Shown here in pieces: positions 51,462-61,919 of a stretch of DNA of 64,000 nt. The position numbers and the translations under genes were made by a program. The notes beneath the pieces are model-generated. The model did not search any database, was not told the origin of the DNA, and saw only the letters and a list, made by a program, of their open reading frames with translations. Position 1 is the stretch's first letter; each line of letters starts with the position of its first letter. The stretch comes from Anagrus nilaparvatae. Lineage: Eukaryota > Arthropoda > Insecta > Hymenoptera > Mymaridae. The stretch covers positions 9,240,501 through 9,304,500 of the forward strand of contig JAKSXM010000007.1 of the NCBI GenBank assembly GCA_022575985.1, given 5' to 3'.

Positions 51462-54400
51462 GGGAATTATTAACTATTATTTTATATTTAATATAATTGA
51501 ATTTATTGGCACAAGAAAAGCATAATTACCGTGCACTTGTAGTAACTTTTTAAAGCAAAATTAGGAGTTTTTTAAATGCCCTACTCTATGAAAAGGGTGT
51601 TGTATGTTTTACCCTATAAGAACAATCAGAATCTTTCCCTTCATTCAAAAACATAACGGAATTCGTTGAACTTTAAAATCAAATAGAAAAATGACAATGC
51701 CAGTAAATAATTCCTGTTCTGTAACTACTTTTCATTTTAAAATTATCATAATGTAATATTCGAACAGAAGGAGATCGATAATTATGCATACTGCAATTGA
51801 GTTATCTGTTTCTTTTAATCTCATTTTAGTTTTGATTTAATTTTCTTTGCATTTATTATGTCTTGTGTTGCTTTTATATCTAATTTTTGTCGATTTTATT
51901 GGGTTTACTGTTGAGAATTTTTGAAATTTTTTAAGAGATAAGGAATTTTTATTGAAAATTATATTTACTTAAAAAAATGGGTTTTACCCAAAAATATTCT
52001 AAATACTTAAATTTATATTTTTTGAACAAAAACTAAATTTTTTTTAAAATGCAATTAGATCCTCGAATTCGAACGGTGATTAATTCAATTAATTTAATAA
52101 TTATAAAAAAATTTTTTTCAGGTACAAGCTGGAATGCTTTACAAAATATTACTTTAGGATAAATGCATTCAAAAGGCGCAACAAATATTTTTCTAATTAG
52201 AAATGTTAAATTGAAAAAAAAAAATTGGTTTCATGAACTGGGCTTCGAAATCTGGTTGCTGACAAAAACTTTAATTCCTGTAACTAAAGAAATTCAGATG
52301 CAGCATCCAGATTTTTTTCTGCTGTCTAAAACGACATGAAACTTAAAGCAAAAAAAAAGATTTTATTTAATTACTAATCAAGATTCACGGTCTTACAAGA
52401 CTTTAAACAAAATTATTTTTTGTTAAGTTTTTTGGAAAAGTCTATTAGGGTAAAATATTGTTTCTCTGATAAGAACAATGTCTAGAGTATTTGAAATGGT
52501 CCCCTTCCTTCTGAATTGATCACCCTCCTTACACCAGTCTCAAAAATTATGTTAATAAGCTTTTCATCGATTTGTTCGAAGAATCAGCTTTTGCTCTAGA
52601 TTTTATTTTTTTTACCATAGAAATTTTTCCCTTGAGACTTTTTCGCACACGTACACGCACTAAAATGGCCTTGCGAATGACAAAATATAAACTTCAAGTC
52701 CAAAAATTTTTCTTCGAAATGAAAATTGAATAACTTTATTTACTGTTTTTAAAAAATTAAAAAATCGTTAAAAAAATAACCGGATATAAAATGAAATTTA
52801 TTATCTAAAAAACAAAAAAATAATATCCTTTATTTTATAAACTTGTACATGTGTTCTCCTCTATCTGCAGTAGTTCTATACGTTTTAACATGCAACCCAT
52901 ACGATTACGTATATTTTTGAAAGTTCCTGAACAGAATTTTAATAACAAAAAAAGTATCAAAAAAAAAAAAGATGTTTGTGATGTCTTAATATTTAAAAAT
53001 GGCTTTTGATTTGTTTATATTTTACAACCATTATGTGTGCAGGTATAAATAAAATTAGTCTGATCTTAAACATTTTTTTTATCTATTTTATTTTTTTTGT
53101 TGAAAATTTATTGCTTTACAAAAGTGTAAATTTTTGTATTATGGCACGCGTTTCGCTTCTTTTCTGAATTTTATATTTACTGATTTTGTTCGATTTATTG
53201 ATTTTGTTAAAAAGATAAAATAGTTTCATGTCCTAAGTAAAATAATATTTTTTTTACATTATTTTAAAAATTTGCTTCCTTATTTAATGGTTTATAGGTA
53301 AATAATATAAATTTGAACATTTTTGATTTTTAATAATACCTTAAGTATTCTTATAATATTTTATTTTAACATCTAGATGGCACATTTCTCGCAAATAAAA
53401 ATGATTTACTGTGGTATATAAGTAGTGCTATGATAAAATTTTCATATTCTAATGCAAATTAAAAAAGTCGTATAAAAATAAAATATATTGTTATGAAAAA
53501 ACAAGATAAAAATTTTCATTTGCGAAGCAGTTCTGGTCTTGGGCATCGTATTCAATTATACCAAATTTTGACTCGTATATTCTAACTATTACTTTTTTTC
53601 GTTTGGATTTTTAGTCAATAAAATCTTTCTGCCCAATTTTTACAATTTAGCTAATTTTAATTTCAGAGTTTAAGTACTTTTTGTGAATGTTTGTTTAATT
53701 TTATGATGTAAGCTTTTTTTGGTAAAATGGGCCTATTTATACCATAGTTTTTATTTTTCTATTTTTTTTACTCTAAATTAAAAACAAAAATCTTTATTCT
53801 ACTTTTAAATAATTAAAGAATTTAGTAAAAAGTAAATTTTTTTTTGAATAATTCTCATATAAATTTTTATTAGTATAGAAAAAGAAGTAAACTTAACATC
53901 GATAATAAATTTCTTTTATTTTTTATATATTTAAAACTTAACACAATATACAACACTCGATCAAAATAAAATAAATCAATTCTTTCAATTAATTAAAATT
54001 TTATTTTTGACAAATATTCCGGCGCCTAGAATAACAAATATTCGAACACGCGAAATTTAAACTAATTTTCGAATCGAATATCAATGAGTTTTGTTTTTTA
54101 ATCTAATTTTATTGAAATTTTTTAATTTAGTCAACTCACATACCATCATTTTACATTATTTTTTACAAAAATGACACACGTGCACACGCGTTCTATAATA
54201 ATCATAAGATAAAGGATGTATTTTTTATTTTTATGTTTTTAGCCAAAAAAGGGGGGGCTTATTGTAGGATAAGGATCGACGGATTTTTATTTTTTTGCAT
54301 GGCGACAAGTGTTTATTCCTTTTTATTATTATCTTTTTTTTATTCTTGGAGTTGCGGTTCTTATTTACATAAAATTAAATTTATACGAAAAAAAATTCTA

Positions 54401-55709
54401 GGAATACAATAAAAAAAAATTTTTTAGTCACCATGTTAATTTTCATTTTTAAATTAGATTTATTTGATAATTACAGAAATAGGTAAAATTTAAAGGAAGA
54501 AAAAAAAATTAACATATAATACGAGTTTTTGGAATTCAAAAAAATAATTTTTATTATCGGATGCGGAATTAGTATTGGTTAGTTAGAAAAGCTATAAAAT
54601 TATTGAATTTTAAAAATGGAAGAATTTTTTTTATTAAATCAATTATGAGAAGAAACCACAAAGAAAGTAAATAGTAAGCAAAGCTACTAAAAAAAAATTT
54701 TTTTTGTTGAGTTTTTTCTCTATTATTTTCGAAATGCGTTTTTTTCGTTGTTTAGAAAGTTATTTTTCATAAATTTGAATTTAACATGTTAAAAATGTAA
54801 TAAAAGTGTATTTTATGATTAGTGAGTCCATAAAAAAAGGTAGCAAGCCACAAAACCACATTTTTTTATTGATAATAATTGTGTATTACAGTAGGTGCCC
54901 TGCTTGACCTAGTGTGCGCAGTTAAAATGTAATAGTCCATTTTTTTTTTGTTTTTATGATACATTTTTTTTTTATTATTTAGAAAGTATTTTTAAGTACC
55001 TGTGGTTATTTTTATTTGTTTGTGTAAATCTAATTGAAAAAAAATTTTTTGTTATTCATTGAAGAAACGAATTTTTGTCAAATTTCTTCTTAGAGCCTCA
55101 AATATCTAAATTTTTAGGTTATTTCTAAAAAGATATTTTTAGTATTTTTATAATATTTATATAGATATTTTCATTAAGTTACAGGCGCGCCTGTAACTTA
55201 ATGTTTGGGATATTTCAAGCATGATATGACTTTTTAGTTTTTTTTCAATTTTCGTTACGTTTCAGGAAATTCGCAATGGTTTGAGCAAGAAAAAAAATTT
55301 TCCAAGTTACAATTTGAATTTTTTTTTAGTGTAAATTTAAATTCAAAATTTAATTCTTTTTTAGACTGAAAAAAATCTGTTTGTCGCTAATGGTTGCAAA
55401 TTACATAAAACGTAAAGCAAAGTTAAAAAAAAATTTTTATTTTTGGTCAACAAAATTTTTTTTTTACCTGGGATCATGCGGTGGTTCTCGCATTTTAAAT
55501 GAGTGAAACTTATGTTTTTTAAATTTTCTTTACGTTTCAAGCCATTTGCAATCATTTAAATGTAGAAATAAAATCGGCTTGCAGCAACCAAATATTTTTT
55601 TCAGTGTTTTGTTTAGATCAGGTTTTTATGTTGTATAAAACATACCTACCTAATAATTTGCGCATTTCTGATTCCTTGTCTTTAAAATATTATGTTCAAT
55701 ATAATTAAA
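51462..55709. other. Gene-poor AT-rich DNA with one perfect palindrome
   Basis: No gene is recognised over 4.2 kb on either strand. Around 52850-52930 and 54170-54310 the sequence is of slightly higher complexity. 55172-55203 is a perfect palindrome described separately. 55240-55560 holds three related segments (TTTTCGTTACGTTTCAGG, a reverse copy AAAACGTAAAGCAAAG, and TTTTCTTTACGTTTCAAG), perhaps a decayed inverted-repeat element. Confidence 0.4.
55172..55203. repeat. Perfect 32 bp palindrome without spacer
   Basis: The half-site CATTAAGTTACAGGCG is followed immediately by its exact reverse complement, giving GGCGCGCC at the centre. A spacerless 32 bp perfect palindrome is unexpected by chance in AT-rich DNA. 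It could be two transposon ends joined head to head, or a dimeric protein site. Confidence 0.85.
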
Positions 55710-55818
55710 TAGGGTCTCTCGGGTAATTTTCCAAGTAACTCAGTTAGTTAGAGCGCTGTAAATAAAGTGTGAGAATCTCTTGGAGAACGCCGTGAGTTTA
55801 AATCCTGCCTGGAGAGCA
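55710..55818 (+). repeat. tRNA-like relic, probably tRNA-derived SINE
   Basis: AGTAACTCAGTTAGTTAGAGC at 55734 is a clear tRNA A-box/D-arm (compare TAGCTCAGTTGGTTAGAGC) and GAGTTTAAATCCTGCC at 55794 is a degenerate B-box/T-arm (GGTTCGAATCC type). The 3' CCTGGAGAGC could pair with GTCTCTCGGG at 55713, but the spacing and anticodon arm do not make a normal cloverleaf. It is likely a pseudo-tRNA or a SINE head. Confidence 0.5.
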
Positions 55819-57371
55819 AATTATTTATGTAAAGGTTTTGTTCGTTATGATCGATGTAATGCATTTTATCTATTTGATCTGATTTAAAAATTTAAATAAA
55901 CCGCGAACAGTAAATTAGTTTACAAATTTATTAACATTCAACCAACTTTCGGCTGGTTTTATTATTTTTGTACAAAAATATTTGTTTTTAAACTGTTAAA
56001 ACTTGTTCTTTAAATCACTAAATTTTGACAATGTAATAATATAGTGTAGAAACAAAATATACCAACAAATATACCCTATAATTTTGAAATATTAATAGGT
56101 TTTATAGGTCTGAAAATGTTGTAAATTCCTTAAGATTCTGAAAATTTTTTAGTCATCTCTTTTCTATTATTTATGGCAAAATATGATAAACCAAATTCAG
56201 AGTCCAAACTCAAAAACTTTTAACAGTAGTTTGGTGTCCCAAAGATAATGGTCTTCCCTTGTTTGTTTATATTAAAAAGAATAAAGTATAAACTGCTATA
56301 ATATTATTTAGCAAAATCTTTTATTTTTTAAAAAAGTTTAATTAAGAAAATTTGCATCCCCGAAACAAAGAGTTAATAAAAAGTTGAGTTCATAGAAAAA
56401 TTTAAATCAGTCAGAGAAAAATTTTTTATTCAAATACTTTGCTGATTCATAATTTAAATTAAAAATTTATTTTAAAATTTTGAAATAATTGACCTCAGCT
56501 TTTTTAATTTATTTATATTTTTAATAATGTAATCGTACAATGAGGCACCGATTATAAAAACGTACAATATTATTATTTTATTTAAATGTCACATTGTTCA
56601 CACTATAGCAGGTAACAACATACTTTTGTAATAAGAAAATTAATTTTAATTAATTATTCTCTAGATTTTAATGGTTATTAGTATATTTTAACGACGTTCC
56701 AATACTTTCTTTAAAAAAGTACAATAAATTTTTTGAAAACAAAGACCAAGTAACAGGTATTTTTATCTTTCAGTCAACCTTGTCAAAGTAACCGTTTTAT
56801 TTTAATGCATTTTTAAGATTTTTTTAATAGAAAAAATTCATGTGCAACCTGCTGAGATGTACAATTAAAATGTTTTCGTTATAAAACAATTGAGTTGTAT
56901 TTTAATCTTGTAACGAATTTAGTCACGTGTCTCTATTTTAAATCTTGGATCTTTTATTGCATAACTTTCACAAAATAATTAATTAAATGATTATAATAAT
57001 AAACAAGAACTTAAGGTCTTATTTTATATTAGTCCAAAATCAGAAAATATAAAATGGTCTTTTGAAGATCATGCTATAAACTTTTTCATTGCTCTTCATT
57101 TTAACCTGTAACTTACGAAAATTAGAATTGGCCTAAATCATGGAAAAGGGAAAAGTTAGATAAGTTTTAAATAAAATAAAAATTCTTGAATTTTTGAGCT
57201 AACAATTTTCTTTATTTAATAAATTTTCAACAATTTTCGCTTCAAAGATGTAACGTTTCTCTTATTTCGAGTAATAAATTTCATAAAACAAAAAAGCTAT
57301 TACTGATTTGTGTAAACACAAGCAAAAAATGCATTGAAAATTTTTGCTAAAGATGCTTGTAGTTTTCAAAT
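55819..57371. other. AT-rich DNA downstream of the minus-strand gene
   Basis: No gene. It contains a solo MITE terminus at 56230-56261. For the minus-strand gene, this is the 3' flank. Confidence 0.4.
56230..56261. mobile_element. Solo terminal repeat of the PIF-like MITE
   Basis: TTTGGTGTCCCAAAGATAATGGTC then TTCCCTTG matches the right end of the element at 60066-60559 with a few changes; nothing of the interior is left. Confidence 0.55.
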
Positions 57372-60300
57372 TTAAATTTCATTAGCTTTATTATTATTAT
57401 ACAGAGAACGAACAAGGTCAGCTGTTAGTGATAAGCTTATATTTAGTATTGGAATATTTTCTTTATCAATTGTACCAACACTTTCACAAAATTTTTTCAT
57501 TAAACATGTTTGTGCTTCTTTGATTATTTTTTCTGTAAATTCTTTTGGAAGAAAATTATTTTTATTGCTAAAAAAAAAAAATAATAAAATGAATACATTT
57601 TTTAATATCATGCAGTATAAAATTAATTTTTTTTTGAATATATAATTTTGTAATACGTACGTTTTTAAATCTACAGCACAATATTTTAAAACATCATAAT
57701 CTGTTCCATCGATTTTCTTTTTAGTCTGGTAAAATAATTACGCTTGGTTAAAGAAATCGTTCATTTCGTAAAATGATACTTTGTAGTTTTAATGGTATTT
57801 CTAAAAATTTAATTTAAAAAATAGCCTTAATTTCATGTAGAAACAGTTTTGAGTTTTTCAGTTTCGAGACATTTCATAAATTCTGTATTACAAAATAAAA
57901 TATGTATTTATTTACATTTATTTATTATATGCAGGATTTGAATGCCAATTATTTTAACACAAAACTGTTTCTAAATGAAATCAAGGTTATTTTTAAATAA
58001 AATTTTCAGATCCTGCAGAAATCCCATTAAAACTTCAACATTAAAGATTCAAAAGCAATTTTATTTCTGGGAATTGGCCATGTAAAACTGTTTCATTTTA
58101 CAAAATGGACGATTTGTCAAACGTTTCATACTATCCATCAAAAAAAGATGTGGACCTCTCGTATTTTTAAAATATTTTCTAGAAAAATGGTCCCAGAATG
58201 TTCGGGTGAAAAAAAATCTGTTGACAAATTATCCTTCAATCTCTGTGAAAAATTTTATGATTGTAACTTTATTAGGAGGGGAGGGACAGCAATAAATGCA
58301 TCAAAAAAGTAAGAAAAAAAAAATTTCATTTTTTATGCCGTTTTTAAACGTTTAATTGGTGCATTAAAAATTATTTTAAATTAACCAAATTTTAACTGCA
58401 GATTCTTTAACCCTTTAACTTCAGGAGAGCGTTAGAATTTTCAAAAAATATTAACAAATAAATTGTTTATAACAATTTAAGCTAAAATCGCTTCTGCTTA
58501 TCGTAGAAACGTAATTCTTTTTTTAAATGACAGGTAATCATACCTGGATTACAATTTTAGAATTTGGTCAATGTCAAAATATTGGTTTGATAACAGTATC
58601 CAAAAAACGAGTGAATTTTTATGAATAGAATGCTAATAAATAAGCCCCATTGTTCATTAATAACCTGATGAATAAAAAAATTTATGATCTAAGCACCCGT
58701 AGATATCCTTGAATTTTTTTACGAATTAGGGTGAGCGTAACAGATATGGAACCTGCAATATCGTCAGGAAAAACCGAGGGAAAACTTCTATTCAAGCAAG
58801 ACTTAAGGCATATATGCCCTTTTCAGAGTTTTCTTGTCTAATTAAGGTCTTAATTTATATTAAAAATGCGTTTGTCTTGATCATAATATGTATTCAATAA
58901 TGCCTACGCTTACCTTGTTTCTTTAAAAAATATAAAGATATTGGCAGGTGTTTAGGTCATAAACTTTTTTATTCATCAGGTTATTAATGAACAATGGGCC
59001 TTATTTATTAGCATTCTATTCATAAAAATTCACTCGTTTTTTGGATACTGTTATCAAACCAATATTTTGACATTGACCAAATTCTAAAATTGTAATCCAG
59101 GTATGATTACCTGTCATTTAAAAAAAGAATTACGTTTCTACGATAAGCAGAAGCGATTTTAGCTTAAATTGTTATAAACAATTTATTTGTTAATATTTTT
59201 TGAAAATTCTAACGCTCTCCTGAAGTTAAAGGGTTAAAGAATCTGCAGTTAAAATTTGGTTAATTTAAAATAATTTTTAATGCACCAATTAAACGTTTAA
59301 AAACGGCATAAAAAATAAAATTTTTTTTTTCTTACTTTTTTGATGCATTTATTGCTGTCCCTCCCCTCCTAATAAAGTTACAATCATAAAATTTTTCACA
59401 GAGATTGAAGGATAATTTGTCAACAGATTTTTTTTCACCCGAACATTCTGGGACCATTTTTCTGGAAAATATTTCAAAAATACGAGAGGTCCACATCTTT
59501 TTTTGATCGATAGTATAGTTATACTATTTATATATTAATCGAGATATTAATATTATATTAACATTTTGACCTACAGATGAAAAATCTCAATTTTAAAATT
59601 ATAAAGTGGAGGGAAAACATTTTTTTTCCAGCCTTCCCGAACGAAAATTCTGGCTGCATGCATGTCTGCATGGTCACAAGATTTTCTACGGCGTACTTTT
59701 GCACTTGGTATAGGTAAAATATTGTAAAAAATAATGTTCACGTTTACTCAGTGTACAAAAACAAAAAGACTAGAAAGTATTTTGAATGCTATTTACCGTA
59801 ATAATACCCGTTCCAGCAAGATCAACAAGAATAAAGATTCCGTTTGAAATATCAAAAGGTAAACCAGGCTGTGCTGTACCTATAAAATTTCCATTTGTAG
59901 CTTATAAACTTTGGAGTATATAATTAAATAGTTACTTGTAGAATAAAATAATAATATATAATATTTTAACATGGAACATGTTTATAAGGAAGGGGTACCT
60001 CAGAACTTGAAAATTAAGGGGGAGGGTTAAATTTGTCCGGTTTAAGGGGGGTTAAATGAGACTTACAAGGGGAGACCGGGACCTTTGGGTCGCCAAATTA
60101 CAATCTATTGTTATGGATGACTTTAATATGTTGAAAAAACAACCAAGATACCCTTGTACAAAACTTTTGAGACCTACAAGACCTATTGCAGTTTTGAAAA
60201 TTGCAGTTTTGGCAGCAATTTAAAAATTGGTCATTTTGGTCCAAAAATGGGCATTTGGTTTATTGACTATAGCGCTGTGAAAATAGTTGACGGAGCATTG

Positions 60301-61919
60301 CAGCTGATGGGAGTTAAAAGATGGTACTTACATGGAAAAAATGAAACCAACCGGAAATATTTTGGTTAATTTGCGAGGTTACAGCGTCATTTTGAAAATT
60401 GTCTAAAAATCCTATTTTATAACATTGAGCCTTGCGTTTCTAAGCCCAGAAGGCGCGTTGGAATATACGGGGGATATCTTGGGTGTTTTTTAAACATATT
60501 AAAATCATCCATAAGAATAGATTGTTATTTGGCGACCCAAAGGTTCCGCTCTCCCCTTGTTAGAATAATTTCAATTTAGGGACTTAGAATAATTCAGGTT
60601 TAGGAACTTGGAATAATTTTGATTTAGGGGCCTAGAATAATACGCGTTTAGGGAAGGGGTCATCCATAAAATACGTAACGCAGTTACATAGTGGGTGGTC
60701 TGCTGTTTAACGATACTATAATGTTAATTTACATTAAATTTACATTGCATAAGGTGTTACTATATGGTTGGTGGTATCAAAAATGTCTAATTTTTGCGTT
60801 AAATAGTCTGGGTTTAGAATCTTAACATCTAGTAAGGTGATATGTAATTACAAATTAGAAAATTAGGAAATTATATTGTAAAGTTGCGTAACATTTGCAT
60901 TATACCTAGCCCTCAGCTGGAAGTTAACATGTTCCATGCGTTTAGGTTACGAACCGGTTATAAGTTTTATAATTTGTTTTCAAAAATAAGATTTTTTGGC
61001 CCTATACAGGCGTAAATGTTGCCGAGCCGGACCTTTTCAAATACCTCATCCAATGAACATGTCCCATGTTAATAGCTAAGAACTACCGATACAGGATTTA
61101 AAAATAATTGCTCTTTTTCGCATTGTTAAAGTTAAAATTCAAGCAATGCGATATTTTTACAAGCAGAAATTTATGTTTTGTGGCGCTGGAGATTTCAAAA
61201 AAGCCAAAAAAAAATTTCCATCATTTCTAGGTTTTTGGCTTTTTTAAAAGATCTTATGCACAAATACACTGATCTGTTTTACAACCTATATACAGTACAT
61301 TTTTTTTGCTCTTCGTGTATAAAATATTTTACAAAACTTGTTCTAAAAAAGTTTATTGTGCCGAATGCGATTAGCGTCCCTTTGAGCTACAAACGAGGCT
61401 AAGAAATAGTCAATTCTCTGAGCTCTGCACAATAAACTTTAATATACAATAGTATACTGCTGTTACAAATTATCTGTAAATTAACCTAAATAATATTTTT
61501 TTTTTTACTTAAATATAATTTTAAGGTTATTTTTCCAATAAAAATATTTTTAAAAAAATACCTGATAAATAAATGTGAGCAATTGGCTCGGTACTAGCAA
61601 GGTTACTGGGTAACTTAATATAATAACCAGCTTCATTTGAGTCTTTTCGGAATATTGATAATTTATCAATGTAATATGTAAATCCAAAGGAAGTTTTGTT
61701 AAAATTAATTAACTGATTATTAAATGTAAATTGAGATATATCATTTTCTTCACAAGCTGTATTTAAAAAAAATATAATTAATTTATTATTATAAAGTATA
61801 TTAATTTAATTAAACTTACAAATTGTTGGTTTAATATCTTGATCACTAAAGACATATGTTAGTTTTATAATTAATATTAAAAACGAAAATTTTATTAAAA
61901 ACGAAAATTTAAAAAACAT
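57372..61919 (-). CDS. Unrecognised secreted protein, five exons, 212 aa
   Basis: Minus-strand exons in order: 61919-61820, 61756-61562, 59879-59797, 57725-57661 and 57567-57372. All introns are GT/AG, phases agree (1, 1, 0, 2) and the sum is 639 nt with a TAA end. The first exon encodes a signal peptide (MFFKFSFLIKFSFLILIIKL, cleavage likely after YVFS). The mature part has four cysteines (35, 142, 169, 175), two N-glycosylation sequons (NKT, NIS), a strand-rich middle (FGFTYYIDKL, PFDISNGIFILVDLAGTGIIT, DYDVLKYCAVDL) and a helical end (EFTEKIIKEAQTCLMKKFC). I do not recognise the family; a lipocalin-like or other small extracellular ligand binder is possible but lacks the GxW signature. Intron 2 carries a MITE and intron 3 a fold-back element. 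Absence of stops across five exons makes it a real gene. Confidence 0.8.
58129..59515. mobile_element. 1.39 kb fold-back element with 550 bp inverted arms
   Basis: Arms 58129-58690 and 58955-59515 are near-exact inverse copies (for example GGTCCCAGAATGTTCGGGTG against CACCCGAACATTCTGGGACC), separated by about 265 bp of unique sequence. The ends read TACTATC... and ...GATAGTA, so a TA target duplication as in Tc1/mariner-type elements is possible. It lies in intron 3 of the secreted-protein gene. The arms show only a few differences, such as TCTAGAAAA against TTTTCTGGA, so it is young. No open frame of note. Confidence 0.9.
60066..60559. mobile_element. PIF/Harbinger-like MITE with TTA target duplication
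   Basis: The terminal repeats CAAGGGGAGACC...TTTGGGTCGCCAAAT and ATTTGGCGACCCAAA...TCTCCCCTTG extend about 85 bp inward, and the element is flanked by TTA on both sides (60063-60065 and 60560-60562), the typical 3 bp duplication of PIF/Harbinger. Length 494 bp. A plus frame at 60154-60369 inside it has no recognisable domain. It lies in intron 2 of the minus-strand gene. Decayed relatives are at 30150-30439 and 56230-56261. Confidence 0.85.

Noticed and set aside
55710..55818. Functional tRNA gene
   Set aside because: The B-box is degenerate and arm spacing does not allow a normal cloverleaf.
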